A DNA stretch of 64,000 nt from Arthrobacter sp. ISL-65 (GCF_018613795.1 NZ_JAGGPN010000026.1:1-64000), one strand, 5' to 3'. Positions 7,885 to 17,426 are shown, counted from the stretch's first letter. The notes: a model not told the origin generated them from the sequence alone. Made by a program: numbers and translations.

Positions 7885-9492
7885 TTACTTCGTGATCCGC
7901 ATGGTGCTCTCGTCCGGCTGGCCATTCATAGTGTGCATGGCGAATCCGGACCGAACGGTGACCTGGGCGGGGAGCGAGCCGAGTGGCACCACGTGGGCGT
8001 CGCCGATCATGATCTTCTCGGCTTCCTGGTAGGTCGCGCAGCGGGCGGTGTCGTCCGTCTGCGTCATCGCCTTGGCCTCGAGGTCCACGACAGGCTGGTT
8101 GATGGCGCCGGCCCAGTTCAGGCCGCCTTTTTCCACCGGGAGGCCGATGGCCGTGGACAGGGCGCCCACCATGGTGCCGCCGGCATTGATGCCGCCCATC
8201 ACGGTGATATCCCACGAATCGACCTTCTGGGTCAGCTCGGTGCTCCAGGTAGCCAGGTCCACGTTGCGCAGGTCGATGTCTGCTCCGGCGGCGCGGAGGG
8301 CTTCCGCGGCGTAGGTGTTGCCGGCCCCGTTGGGCCCGAAGACCTGTGCCCCGACCATGCGGATTTTGACTCCGGCCAGGACCTTCCTGGCAGCTTCGGG
8401 GTCGGACTTGATCAGCAGGCTGGTGTCCTTGTTGGAACACGGCACGCCGGGGTGGGCCATGGATGAGTACAGCTGGCCAAGGCCGCCGGTGGTCGCCTGG
8501 TTGAAGGCTGTGGCGTTCAGGGCCTGGGCAACGGCCTTGCGGAGGTTGGCGTCGGTGAAGGGGTGGCCGTCCCGCTCATTGAACATGATGTAGAGGCTGC
8601 CCTGCGGGATGACGGCGGTGGAGAAGTCCTTGTTGCCGTCGAAGCGTGTGCTGTCCTTGCCTCGGATGACGGCGATGTCCCGGGTGCCGGTGAGGAGCTC
8701 GTTGCTGACCGCGCTGGAGTTGGTATTGACGCTGGCCTCGATGGTCTTGGCCGGGGTGCCCTCGATATTTTCGTAGGCAGGCCACGTCTTGTAGTCGCTG
8801 CGGAGCGTGAAGCTGTAGCCCACGCCGTGCTGCTTCCTGGCCAGCGTGTAGGGGCCGGAAAACGCGCCGGCCACATCGCCCGCGGTCAGGCCCTTGGGAT
8901 CCTTCAGGCCGGCGGGGCAGGCGATGCTGGTGGCGTGCAGGCTCAGGCCCTGGAGGAGGTCGGTCCAGGGCTGGGCGAGCTTGATGGTGACGGTGCTGGC
9001 GGCGTCGTCCGCCGTGACGGTGGCCGGCCCGTCGCCCAGCACCAAGGGGCGGAAGGCTGAATTGCTGTCCGGGGAGGCGAATACCTTGAGGGATTCGGCC
9101 ACCACGCCGGCCGTGATCGGAGTGCCGTCGGAGCAGGTGGCGCCGCTGCGGATGGTGAACGTTCCCTGGGTGGGGGTGATGTCCCACTTGCTGGCGAGGT
9201 CGGACACAATCTTGTTGTTTTCGTCGCGGCGGACCAGCGTGGCGAAGAGCAGCCGGTTGAAGGCGAAGTCATCGGCGTTGCGTACTTCCACCGGCGCAAA
9301 CGTCGTGGGGTCGGCGTTGACCACAGTCCGGATGGTGTCGGTGGAAACCTGGCCCGCGGCTGTGGCTCCCGCCGTCGCACCTCCGGTGGTGCAGCCCGTT
9401 GCGGCTACGGAGACTACGACGGCGGCTGCCGCCAGGGCGGCAACCCTGCGCCGCCCGGTGGTCCGGGCCGGGGCCTGGGAGTGTTGTTTCAC
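7885..9492 (-). CDS. ABC transporter substrate-binding lipoprotein (SBP family 5)
   Basis: A 535-residue exported binding protein. The N-terminus has a twin-basic stretch (RTTGRRR), a hydrophobic core and a lipobox ending in ATGC, so it is a lipoprotein anchored outside the membrane. The mature part has the family-5 (DppA/OppA/NikA) pattern, e.g. GTFTIRSGATCSDGTPITA and FNERDGHPFTDANLRKAVAQ. The GTG start at 9492 is preceded by AAGGA at a good distance, and the lipobox confirms it. It is the first gene of the four-gene importer operon. The ligand may be an acylated amino acid or short peptide, judged only from the M20 hydrolase nearby. Confidence 0.88.
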   Translation of the reverse strand: MKQHSQAPARTTGRRRVAALAAAAVVVSVAATGCTTGGATAGATAAGQVSTDTIRTVVNADPTTFAPVEVRNADDFAFNRLLFATLVRRDENNKIVSDLASKWDITPTQGTFTIRSGATCSDGTPITAGVVAESLKVFASPDSNSAFRPLVLGDGPATVTADDAASTVTIKLAQPWTDLLQGLSLHATSIACPAGLKDPKGLTAGDVAGAFSGPYTLARKQHGVGYSFTLRSDYKTWPAYENIEGTPAKTIEASVNTNSSAVSNELLTGTRDIAVIRGKDSTRFDGNKDFSTAVIPQGSLYIMFNERDGHPFTDANLRKAVAQALNATAFNQATTGGLGQLYSSMAHPGVPCSNKDTSLLIKSDPEAARKVLAGVKIRMVGAQVFGPNGAGNTYAAEALRAAGADIDLRNVDLATWSTELTQKVDSWDITVMGGINAGGTMVGALSTAIGLPVEKGGLNWAGAINQPVVDLEAKAMTQTDDTARCATYQEAEKIMIGDAHVVPLGSLPAQVTVRSGFAMHTMNGQPDESTMRITK

Positions 9493-9567
9493 GTGTCGGT
9501 CCTTCGCTTGAGGGGTCTGATGCGAGTGCAGGTACGGTGTGGGATACCTCACTCCGCTACCCGTTGA

Positions 9568-9636
9568 TCGAGTATGTGACCCACGCTCTAGCGCGTCTAA
9601 GACTCTTTTTGCTGACCCTTCATGCCTGCTTGGCAT
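9568..9636 (-). promoter_or_regulatory. LysR-type operator plus promoter of the ABC importer operon
   Basis: On the minus strand: ATGCC-AAGCA-GGCAT (9636-9622), 18 bp, GTCTTAGAC with -35 TTAGAC (9600-9595), 18 bp, and -10 CATACT (9576-9571) in GGTCACATACTCGA. The layout and the 14-bp -10 region are the same as upstream of the M20 gene. The site also lies between this operon and the divergent amidohydrolase at 9784, so it may affect both. Confidence 0.75.
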
Positions 9637-9783
9637 AATAAGGACGTTTTCGCCGTCAGGGCGCGGGATTTCACGGGAGACAGCCGCTCCGGCGCCGGTC
9701 TCCTTAAAAAATCCGGAACCACATGACCCTTTTGTGTCGGCACCCGCTCGCCCGATCGGCGGCCCTGACCGTACCCTGAACCG

Positions 9784-11367
9784 ATGTCCCCCACCATCTA
9801 TGCAAACGCCGCCTTCCATACCCTCGATCCGCACCAGCCGCGCGTCGATGCGCTGCTCGAGGACGGCGGATTAATCACCGCAACGGGCTCGCACGAGGAC
9901 CTCCGTGCCCATGCCCCCGCCGGAACGCGCACGGTCGACCTCGAAGGTGCCGTGGCCATTCCCGGCCTGAGCGATGCCCACATCCACACAGCGAGCCTGG
10001 CGCGTTCGCTGCACGAAGTGGACCTGCGCTCCGCGGCCAGCGTGGAGGAGGCCCTGGCCCGCGTTACCGCCGCCACGACGCGCTACGGGGACGGGGACTG
10101 GATCTTCGGCGGCTGGTGGGACTTCAACAAATGGCAGGCGCCGGTCCAGCCGGACCGCCATGGCCTCGATGCCGCCTGCCCCCGCAATCCGGTCGCCCTC
10201 ACCAGCGCCGACGGCCACACGGTCTGGGCCAATGCCCTGGCGCTCCGGGAACTCGGCATCACGGCGGACACCCCGGATCCCGCGGGCGGAGAGATCGTTC
10301 GGGACGCCTATGGCAACGCGACCGGAATATTGCGGGAGAGTGCCGTGTATCCGGTGCGCAGGCTCGCGGCGTCGGGGGCATCCGGTGATCTCGTCACACA
10401 GCTGGAGGAAGCGCAGCGGTACCTGCTGTCGATGGGGCTGACCACCGTCCACGACATCGACGGGCCCGATGCCCTGGAGGCCTACTCGACGCTCCGCGCC
10501 GCGGGACGGCTGCAGTTGCGGGTCCACAAGCTGCTTGCCCAGGACGAGCTCGACGCTGCCATCCAATCCGGCATCAGGACCGGCCAGGGCGACGCGTGGA
10601 TCCGGCGCGGCGCCGTCAAGATTTTCGCCGACGGCGCGGCCGGCTCCCACACGTGCCTCATGAGCGAGCCGTTTCCGGGCGGCAACAACCACGGCATGGA
10701 GGTAACCGCCTACCCGGACCTTGTCGCGCTGGCGACGAAGGCTGCATCGGCGGGCATCGCCGTCGCCGTCCATGCAATCGGCGACCAGGCAAACCATCAG
10801 GTCCTCGACGCCCTGGCGGAAATCCGCGGCATGACCGCGGAGTCCGGATTGCGGCACAGGATCGAGCACGTCCAGTTTCTCCAGCCCGCCGACGTCGCGC
10901 GGCTCGCCGGTCTCGGCGTCGTCGCCTCCATGCAGCCGCAGCACTGCCCGAGCGATCTGCCGATCCTCGGCATGGTGGAAGGCCGCGGCCTGGCATCCTA
11001 CGCGTGGCGCAGCCTGCTGGACGCCGGGGCCACGGTGGCTTTCGGCTCCGACTCCCCTGTTGAGGTGCCCAACCCGTTCCACGGCCTGCACGCGGCCATC
11101 ACCCGGACCGGCGAGGACGGCCAGCCCGACGGCGGATGGGAGCCCTGGGAGCGGATCAGCCTTCGGGAGGCGCTCCACGCCTACTGTGTCGCGCCGGGCT
11201 ACGCCTCGGGCGAGGAAGGCATCAAGGGCCGGCTTCGAAGGGGCATGCTCGCGGATTTTGCCGTGCTGGACACGGACATCTTCAACGCGGCCCCGGAAGA
11301 AGTCCGGAAAACCCGGGTCCGTCTGACGGTCACGGGCGGAGAGATCCGGTACCGCCGCGAGGACTGA
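9784..11367 (+). CDS. YtcJ-type metal-dependent amidohydrolase
   Basis: A 527-residue member of the amidohydrolase superfamily (YtcJ/LAF3-like branch). The metal-ligand segments are present: DAHIH near residue 60, KIFADGAAGSHT, AVHAIGD, RIEHVQF and FGSDSPVEVPNP. Such enzymes hydrolyse amides or cyclic C-N bonds of unknown, often xenobiotic, substrates. The N-terminus lacks a signal peptide, so it is cytoplasmic. No clear Shine-Dalgarno precedes the ATG. The gene is divergent from the ABC importer and related to the amidohydrolase at 13900. The exact substrate is unknown. Confidence 0.88.
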   Translation: MSPTIYANAAFHTLDPHQPRVDALLEDGGLITATGSHEDLRAHAPAGTRTVDLEGAVAIPGLSDAHIHTASLARSLHEVDLRSAASVEEALARVTAATTRYGDGDWIFGGWWDFNKWQAPVQPDRHGLDAACPRNPVALTSADGHTVWANALALRELGITADTPDPAGGEIVRDAYGNATGILRESAVYPVRRLAASGASGDLVTQLEEAQRYLLSMGLTTVHDIDGPDALEAYSTLRAAGRLQLRVHKLLAQDELDAAIQSGIRTGQGDAWIRRGAVKIFADGAAGSHTCLMSEPFPGGNNHGMEVTAYPDLVALATKAASAGIAVAVHAIGDQANHQVLDALAEIRGMTAESGLRHRIEHVQFLQPADVARLAGLGVVASMQPQHCPSDLPILGMVEGRGLASYAWRSLLDAGATVAFGSDSPVEVPNPFHGLHAAITRTGEDGQPDGGWEPWERISLREALHAYCVAPGYASGEEGIKGRLRRGMLADFAVLDTDIFNAAPEEVRKTRVRLTVTGGEIRYRRED

Positions 11368-11395
11368 AACCCGCCACGCACAGAGCGCCGGCTGG

Positions 11396-12739
11396 CTAGG
11401 ATCCGACCGCGTGGACCTTCGATGCCGCCGGAACCGCCGACGTCGCCGGCACTTTCGACGTCGCAATGGCGCCGCCCAGCGAGATGAGCCCGATCACCAC
11501 GAGCAGGAGGGCCGGACCCCAGGAGGCGTTGCCCGAGATCGTGAGGAACACGGTGGCCAGCGCCGGCATGAAGCCCGCGACAACAGCCGACAGGTTGGCC
11601 GAGAGCCCCATGCCGGTGTACTTGACCTCGGACGGGAAGAGCCGTTCGATCAGGGCGCCGATGATGGCGTAGGTGATGGCACACGGGCCGAACGCCAGCA
11701 CCATCGCCACAACGATCAGGGCCGGATCCTTGGTATCCACCAGCCAGAAGATCGGGAAAGCGAGAGCAATGAAGATCGAGTAGCCGATGATACCGACGCG
11801 GGCGGCGCCGAAGCGGTCCGCCAAACGGCCGGCCACGACTGTCATGACCATCTGCGCGACGGCTCCGATCGTCATGGCGGTGAGGATCACCGAGGACGGA
11901 AGGCCCAGCACGCGGGTGACGTAGCTGATCATAAAGGTGGTGAGGATGAAGAAGCCGGCGTTGCCGACAAGGTAGGTGCAGACACCGATCCCGAGGCGGC
12001 CGGGGGCCGTGCGGAACAGTTCGATGACGGGCGCTTTCTTGGTGCCCTCGCCCGCCTTCAGTTCCTGGAACTCGGGGGTTTCCTCGACGTTCCAGCGCAG
12101 CCAGAGCGCGACGCCGACGAGGATGATGGAGGCGATGAACGGCACGCGCCAGCCCCAGGACATGAAGTCCGCCTTGGGCAGCAAGGATACGAGCGTAATG
12201 GCGCCCGTGGAGAGCAGGGTGCCCACCGGGGAGCCGAGCTGGACCAGGGCCGCGTACATGCCGCGGCGTTTGGCGGGGGCGTATTCGATCGCCATGAGGG
12301 TGGCACCGCCCCATTCGCCGCCGGTGGCCACGCCCTGCACGGCCCGCAGCAGGGTCAGCAGGATGGGTGCCACGACGCCGGCCGTCGCATAGGTGGGCAG
12401 CAGGCCCATGAGCGTGGAGGCCGCACCCATGAGCATCACGGTGGCGACCAGCGCGCCGCGGCGGCCGTATTTGTCGCCGACATGGCCGAAGATAACGGCG
12501 CCGACCGGGCGGGCCACGAAGGCCGCACTGAAGCTCAGGAAGGCGGAGACGGTGGACGCCACCGGGTCGCTGCCCGGGAAGAACAGCGGAGCGAAGACAA
12601 TGGCGGCCGTGGTGCCGAAAAGGAAGAAGTCGTACCATTCGAGCGCGGTGCCGATGAAGGCCGCGGCGACGACCTTGCCGGGGCTGGAAGGGCCCTGGCC
12701 CGTGGCCGATGCTGTGGCGGGTGATGTGCGGGGTGTCAT
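11396..12739 (-). CDS. MFS transporter, MHS family
   Basis: A 447-residue 12-helix transporter. GTALEWYDFFLFGTTAAIVF is the MHS-branch signature, and GHVGDKYGRRGALV is the loop 2-3 motif. It is related to, but clearly different from, the symporter at 1480. It is divergent from the LysR gene at 12867, and the shared operator lies between them. GGAGAG precedes the ATG. It probably imports an organic acid or amino acid derivative used by this island. Confidence 0.87.
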   Translation of the reverse strand: MTPRTSPATASATGQGPSSPGKVVAAAFIGTALEWYDFFLFGTTAAIVFAPLFFPGSDPVASTVSAFLSFSAAFVARPVGAVIFGHVGDKYGRRGALVATVMLMGAASTLMGLLPTYATAGVVAPILLTLLRAVQGVATGGEWGGATLMAIEYAPAKRRGMYAALVQLGSPVGTLLSTGAITLVSLLPKADFMSWGWRVPFIASIILVGVALWLRWNVEETPEFQELKAGEGTKKAPVIELFRTAPGRLGIGVCTYLVGNAGFFILTTFMISYVTRVLGLPSSVILTAMTIGAVAQMVMTVVAGRLADRFGAARVGIIGYSIFIALAFPIFWLVDTKDPALIVVAMVLAFGPCAITYAIIGALIERLFPSEVKYTGMGLSANLSAVVAGFMPALATVFLTISGNASWGPALLLVVIGLISLGGAIATSKVPATSAVPAASKVHAVGS

Positions 12740-12793
12740 GGGTGGATCTCTCCGGTGGATAGTTCAATGGTAAGGAAGTGTTTGACCCCGACC

Positions 12794-12857
12794 GTACTGT
12801 GAGCCACTACATACCCGCCAATACTTCTTCTTGCGGATTAAGATGCCAAACAGGCAT
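12794..12857 (-). promoter_or_regulatory. LysR-type operator between MFS and LysR genes
   Basis: Palindrome ATGCC-N5-GGCAT at 12843-12857. On the minus strand it is followed after 18 bp by GTATTGGCG with -35 TTGGCG (12821-12816) and a weaker -10, CAGTAC (12799-12794). On the plus strand the palindrome ends 9 bp before the LysR start codon, in its leader. Binding there could repress the LysR gene while activating the MFS gene, the classic LysR arrangement. Confidence 0.72.
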
Positions 12858-12866
12858 GATTTGCCC

Positions 12867-13787
12867 ATGAACCTTCGCCGACTCCAATACTTCTTGGCCG
12901 TGGTGGATGCCGGCACCGTCACTGCCGCGGCGGAACGGATCCACATCGCCCAGCCGGCCCTGAGCCGGCAGATCAAAACGCTTGAGCGCGAACTGAAGCT
13001 CACATTGTTTGAGGCGCAAGGCAACAAACTGGCCCTCACACCAGCGGGCCGGGCCTTCGTTCCCGCAGCCCGCCGGCTCATGCTCGAAACCCAGAGCCTG
13101 GAGGACGCGGCGGACGCCCTCCGGACAGGACGTGTGGCAACGCTCGTCGCGGCGGCAACCGCGGCATCCGTGCGCGGCTTCCTGGCCCCGTTCATTTCAA
13201 CGACCGGCCCGGCGGACCCCCTCATCATCACCCGGGAAACCAGCCACTTTGCCATCACCGAGGCCCTACTGCACGGAAGCGACTTCGCCGTCTCCCCCGC
13301 CCCGCCGGAAGCTGGCCTCGAGACCATCCCCCTGGGCAGCATCCCGCTCACCGCATATGTGGCGGCGGACCATGAATGGGCACAGGCAGGGGTCTCCGAA
13401 CTTCCGTTGTCGGCGATCTCCGGTCACCACGCCATCCTGCCCTCACATCAGAGCGTCAGCCGCTACATCCTGGACGACGCATTGAACCAGGCCCAACTGA
13501 GCTTCCGACGCGTCTCCGAATGCGACGACGGGCAAACCATCATGGCGCTGGCGGCGGCCGGGCACGGGATCGGCGTGACCACCGACCTGCCGGCCTACGG
13601 CACGCACCCCATCCGCATCCTGGCCGGCACCCCCGGGCAACCCGGTCCCGCCCTGCGGTTGCCACTTCACACGGCGTGGATTCCGGGGCACTTTGCCGAG
13701 GACACCATCCGCACCGTGGCCCTCCAGTTGCGCGAATTCCTCGAGCGGCAGGGCGCCCTGGTCAACGACGACGACAGCCAGAAGTAG
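12867..13787 (+). CDS. LysR-family transcriptional regulator, likely regulator of the island
   Basis: A 306-residue LysR protein. The N-terminal winged helix-turn-helix (residues ~1-60) reads MNLRRLQYFLAVVDAGTVTAAAERIHIAQPALSRQIKTLE with overlong but canonical helix spacing; the C-terminal effector domain follows from about residue 90. The ATG at 12867 gives the standard LysR N-terminus; an in-frame ATG at 12843 lies inside the operator and is less likely. It is divergent from an MFS gene. Because its leader contains one of four identical operators, it is the best candidate to control the M20, ABC, MFS and aminotransferase promoters. The inducer is unknown. Confidence 0.9.
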   Translation: MNLRRLQYFLAVVDAGTVTAAAERIHIAQPALSRQIKTLERELKLTLFEAQGNKLALTPAGRAFVPAARRLMLETQSLEDAADALRTGRVATLVAAATAASVRGFLAPFISTTGPADPLIITRETSHFAITEALLHGSDFAVSPAPPEAGLETIPLGSIPLTAYVAADHEWAQAGVSELPLSAISGHHAILPSHQSVSRYILDDALNQAQLSFRRVSECDDGQTIMALAAAGHGIGVTTDLPAYGTHPIRILAGTPGQPGPALRLPLHTAWIPGHFAEDTIRTVALQLREFLERQGALVNDDDSQK

Positions 13788-13834
13788 GGCGCTCAATGCC
13801 GAAACGGTATTCAACTCACACCCAAATTGCATTC

Positions 13835-13868
13835 GACAGCATGAAAACGTCTCCCGATACTGGATGAA
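13835..13868 (+). promoter_or_regulatory. Conserved element upstream of the second amidohydrolase
   Basis: GACAGCATGAAA (13835-13846) followed by CCGATACTGGATGAA. Nearly the same block, GACAGCATGAAA then GCGAATACTTGAAGGAA, occurs at 15663-15696 upstream of the ThDP enzyme. A shared element before two neighbouring same-strand genes suggests a common regulator site distinct from ATGCC-N5-GGCAT. Confidence 0.5.
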
Positions 13869-13899
13869 ACTGATGCATCCATAGAATCGGGAGAAGCGC

Positions 13900-15579
13900 A
13901 TGCTCTTCGACACGCTGTACACCAACGGAACGTTCCACACCCAGGACACCCGCCGCCCCCAGGCCCACAGCCTCGGGGTCGACAACGGGCGCATCATCAG
14001 CCTCGACGATGAACTGCCGGCCCGGTACTTCCGTGAGGTGCACGATCTGGCGGGCGCCGCCGTCGTGCCCGGCTTCAACGACGCCCACTGCCACCTCAGC
14101 TACGTCGGCCAGGCGCTGATCCAGGCCGATCTCCGCCCGGCCGTCTGCCCCACCATGGACGACGTGCTGGCCGCGGTGGAGCGCGCCTGCGCCGCGGCGC
14201 CGGCCGGCGCCTGGGTCCAGGGCTCGGGCTATGACCAGAACTACCTGAACAACCAGCATCCCACCGCCGAACAGGTGGACGCCGTCAGCCACGGCCATCC
14301 GGTGTGGCTCATGCACAATTCCCGGCACATGGGCGTGGCCAACACGGCCGCGTTCGAGCGCGCCGGCTACCCCGGCCGCCGCAATGTCACCGCGCCCGAC
14401 GGCGGGGCCGCGCCTGTCGACGCCGACGGCAGGGCCCTCGGCCTCCTCCAGGAGACGGCCCGCGCCCTCGTCATGCACGCCATCCCCGCCCCGACCGTGG
14501 ACGACGTCGCCGCCATGGTCGGCGCCGGCAGCGCCGCCCTGCTGGAACTGGGCATCACCAGCATCACCGAACCCGGGCTCGGCGCGCCTGCCCATATCGG
14601 GCACACGCTCTCCGACCTCGCCGGCTACCAGGCGGCCCGCGACGCCGGCCTCCTGGGCGTGCGCGCCACGGTGATGCCCTACCTGACCGCACTGCACGGC
14701 CTCGGCGACGAACCGCCGGATGGCGACGGCGGTTCCGGCGGCGACGCAGTTCCGCGGCTCGGACTCGACCTCGGGATACGCAGCTGCTTCGGCGACGAAT
14801 GGCTGCGCCTGGGGCCTACCAAGATCCTGTCCGACGGCTCGCTGATCGGCCGCAGCGCCTTCATGTGCTGCGACTACGACCTCGATGCCGCGGAGGGACA
14901 CAGCAACCGCGGGCTCCTCCAGTTCCCGGCCCAGGAGCTGCGGCGGCGGATCATCGGCGCCCATGCCGCGGGATGGCAGGTGGCCACCCACGCCATCGGC
15001 GACGCCGCGCTGGACGTGGTGATGGACATCTTCGAGGAGGCCCAGCGGCTCCATCCCCGGCCCGACGCCCGGCACCGGATCGAACATGTGAACGTCGCGA
15101 GCGATGAGCAGATCCGGCGCCTGGCTTCCCTGGGCCTCATCCCCGTGCCGCAGGGCCGCTTCATCAACGAACTCGGCGACGGTGCCGCCCGGGCCCTGGG
15201 GCCCGAACGGACACGGCTGTCCTACCGTGTGAAGGCCTTGCTCGATGCCGGCCTGGAAGTTCCAGCCAGCACCGACGCGCCCGTCGTCTCCGCGGACCCC
15301 ATCCTGAACATCCATGACCTTGTGAACCGCCGGACCTCCTCCGGCGCCGAATTCGTACCCGAGGAACGCATCAGCGTCGCCCAGGCGGTACGGGCCTACA
15401 CGGTGGGCAGCGCCTATGCGGCGCGGGAAGAGCATTACAAGGGCTCGCTCTCGCACGGCATGCTGGCCGACTTCGTGGCCCTGTCCGAGGACATCTACGA
15501 GGTTCCGGCCGAGGCCATCCAAAACGTCCGCGTCACCGCGACCGTAGTGGGCGGCCGCCTGGCCCACGGGGCACTATAG
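13900..15579 (+). CDS. YtcJ-type metal-dependent amidohydrolase
   Basis: A 559-residue amidohydrolase, paralogous to the one at 9784. It has DAHCHLSYVGQ near residue 65, KILSDGSLIGRSAF, ATHAIGDAALDVV, RIEHVN and PASTDAPVVSADP, which supply the usual metal ligands. GGGAG precedes the ATG. There is no signal peptide, so it is cytoplasmic. It follows the LysR gene on the same strand and is followed by the ThDP enzyme. It probably opens an amide or ring C-N bond of a pathway compound, but the substrate cannot be read from sequence. Confidence 0.87.
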   Translation: MLFDTLYTNGTFHTQDTRRPQAHSLGVDNGRIISLDDELPARYFREVHDLAGAAVVPGFNDAHCHLSYVGQALIQADLRPAVCPTMDDVLAAVERACAAAPAGAWVQGSGYDQNYLNNQHPTAEQVDAVSHGHPVWLMHNSRHMGVANTAAFERAGYPGRRNVTAPDGGAAPVDADGRALGLLQETARALVMHAIPAPTVDDVAAMVGAGSAALLELGITSITEPGLGAPAHIGHTLSDLAGYQAARDAGLLGVRATVMPYLTALHGLGDEPPDGDGGSGGDAVPRLGLDLGIRSCFGDEWLRLGPTKILSDGSLIGRSAFMCCDYDLDAAEGHSNRGLLQFPAQELRRRIIGAHAAGWQVATHAIGDAALDVVMDIFEEAQRLHPRPDARHRIEHVNVASDEQIRRLASLGLIPVPQGRFINELGDGAARALGPERTRLSYRVKALLDAGLEVPASTDAPVVSADPILNIHDLVNRRTSSGAEFVPEERISVAQAVRAYTVGSAYAAREEHYKGSLSHGMLADFVALSEDIYEVPAEAIQNVRVTATVVGGRLAHGAL

Positions 15580-15662
15580 ACCGACTCGCGCTCCCCGGGG
15601 TTCGCGCCGGGCCCGTGAGGCATATGCCTTTTAGATATAGGTTTTGAACTTTATATGTATTA

Positions 15663-15696
15663 GACAGCATGAAATGAGCTGCGAATACTTGAAGGA
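15663..15696 (+). promoter_or_regulatory. Conserved element upstream of the ThDP enzyme
   Basis: GACAGCATGAAA (15663-15674) with GCGAATACTTGAAGGAA behind it, matching 13835-13868. It lies in a short AT-rich stretch (about 15628-15662) unusual for this genome, which fits a promoter. The TTG start of the enzyme is about 80 bp further. Confidence 0.5.
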
Positions 15697-15776
15697 ACCC
15701 ACTACCGCCCGGCCACCCTGCCGGCGCCAGATCCTCCGCCAGGTTCGCGGAAGACCCCATTTTTAGGAGCACTACG

Positions 15777-17426
15777 TTGGAGAAGAAGACCCACGCCGGC
15801 CAGGCGATCGTTGATTCGCTGGCCCTACACGGCGTCGACCGTGTCTTCGCGGTCCCGGGCGAAAGCTACCTGGCAGTCCTGGACGGCCTGCACGGAGCAG
15901 ACATCCAGACGGTCGTGTGCCGCCAGGAAGGCGGCGCTGCCTACATGGCGGAGGCCCACGGCAAGTTCACCGGCGAGCCAGGCGTTGCCATGGTCACCCG
16001 CGGACCCGGTGCCGCCAATGCCTACGTTGCCATCCACGCCGCGTGGCAGGACGCCACACCGATGGTCCTGTTCGTCGGCCTGATCCCGGTCGCGGACAGG
16101 CAACGCGAATCCTTCCAGGAGTTTGATCCGAACGCCTGGTTCGGGACCCAGGCCAAGCGCGTCTTTGTCCTTGAGGAAGCGTCCAGGGCCTCCGAAGTGG
16201 TGGCCGAAGCCTTCTTCGCTGCCAAATCCGGCCGCCCGGGCCCAGTGATCGTGGGCCTGCCGGAGGACGTCATCACGCATGAATTTTCCGGGGCGCTTCA
16301 CCCGGTGCTCACCGTCGCGGAGGGGGCCGTTTCCGCTGCCGAGCTGGAGCTAATCACCGCGGCCCTGGCCGGCGCGGAGAAGCCGGCCATCTTCGCCGGC
16401 GGCCCGCGCTGGACGCCCGAAGCCGCCGCGGCCGTGACCCGCTTCGCCGAGTCCAACGGCATCCCCGTCATCCAGGACTGGCGCGCCTCGGACCGCATTC
16501 CCTTCGGCTCGGAGGTCTACGCCGGCGCCCTCGGATACGGCCGCACCCAGGAGACCGTCCGGATGTTCGCCGAGGCGGACGTCCTGCTGGCCATCGGCGC
16601 GCTGCCCACCGACGTCCCCACGGACGGCTACAAGATCCGCCAGTCGATGGACGCCACCAACATTGTGGTGAACATCGATTCCACCCTCCGGGGCCGTTCC
16701 GGCGCCGTGACCACCCACATCCTGGCCTCCCCGGTCGCCTTCGCCGATGCCGTCAAGGACGTCCAGCTCGGCAGGTCCGCGCAGTGGGATGCCTGGCGCG
16801 CCGCCGGCCGCACCGCCCAGGCCGCGTTCAGCGCGCTGCCGGACCTGGCCACCCTGCCGGCCACCCGCGAAGGCACCGGACATATGACCGCCGTGATCGC
16901 CGAACTCGTCCGGCGCCTGCCGGAGGACGCCGTCTACAGCTTCGGCGCGGGCAACCACTGCGCCTGGGCCCAGCGGTACCTGCCCACCAATGTGTTCCCG
17001 TCCCAGCTGAGCATGCGCAACGGATCCATGGGCTACAGCGTGCCGGCAGCAGTCGCCGCATCCCTGGAGAGCCCGGAGCGTCTGGCGGTGGCCATCGCCG
17101 GCGACGGAGAGTTCCTGATGAACGGCCAGGAGTTCGCCACGGCAGTTCAGCACGGCGCGGCCATGCTGATCATCGTCATGGACAACGGCCAGTACGGCAC
17201 CATCCGCGACCACCAGGAGCACCACTTCCCCGGCCGGGTCAGTGGCACCCAGCTGAGCAACCCGGACTTCGCCGCGTTTGCCCGGGCCTTCGGCGGCCAC
17301 GGCGAAACCGTGACGCGCGACGACGACGCCGCGATCGCCGTCGAACGCGCGCTCAAGGCGGTTCAGGACCAGCGGATCCCGGCCATCATCCACGTGCTCA
17401 CCGACCCGCAGATCGCCCTCCCGTAA
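15777..17426 (+). CDS. Thiamine-diphosphate-dependent 2-oxoacid decarboxylase/acetolactate synthase-like enzyme
   Basis: A 549-residue ThDP enzyme with three domains in order: the Pyr domain (residues ~1-170, with RQEGGAAYMAEA holding the cofactor-activating Glu and VTRGPGAANA), a central domain (~190-320) and the PP domain (~360-530). In the PP domain GDGEFLMNGQEF through IVMDNGQYG is the GDG-N26-NN cofactor motif. The TTG start at 15777 follows TTAGGAG. The family includes acetolactate synthase, benzoylformate decarboxylase and phenyl- or indolepyruvate decarboxylase. With an aldehyde dehydrogenase directly downstream, a 2-oxoacid decarboxylase producing an aldehyde is most likely. A carboligase role is the alternative. 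Confidence 0.85.
   Translation: MEKKTHAGQAIVDSLALHGVDRVFAVPGESYLAVLDGLHGADIQTVVCRQEGGAAYMAEAHGKFTGEPGVAMVTRGPGAANAYVAIHAAWQDATPMVLFVGLIPVADRQRESFQEFDPNAWFGTQAKRVFVLEEASRASEVVAEAFFAAKSGRPGPVIVGLPEDVITHEFSGALHPVLTVAEGAVSAAELELITAALAGAEKPAIFAGGPRWTPEAAAAVTRFAESNGIPVIQDWRASDRIPFGSEVYAGALGYGRTQETVRMFAEADVLLAIGALPTDVPTDGYKIRQSMDATNIVVNIDSTLRGRSGAVTTHILASPVAFADAVKDVQLGRSAQWDAWRAAGRTAQAAFSALPDLATLPATREGTGHMTAVIAELVRRLPEDAVYSFGAGNHCAWAQRYLPTNVFPSQLSMRNGSMGYSVPAAVAASLESPERLAVAIAGDGEFLMNGQEFATAVQHGAAMLIIVMDNGQYGTIRDHQEHHFPGRVSGTQLSNPDFAAFARAFGGHGETVTRDDDAAIAVERALKAVQDQRIPAIIHVLTDPQIALP

Noticed and set aside
13816..15567. Very long open frame antisense to the second amidohydrolase (similar ones oppose the genes at 1480, 9784 and 11396)
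   Set aside because: Composition is the Val/Gly/Asp/His-rich pattern that arises opposite high-GC genes; no domain motif and no ribosome binding site, while the sense strand has a complete enzyme.
15621..15630. GGCATATGCC before the ThDP enzyme as a fifth copy of the island operator
   Set aside because: The arms are in the opposite order (GGCAT then ATGCC) with no 5-bp spacer, so it does not fit the pattern of the other four.
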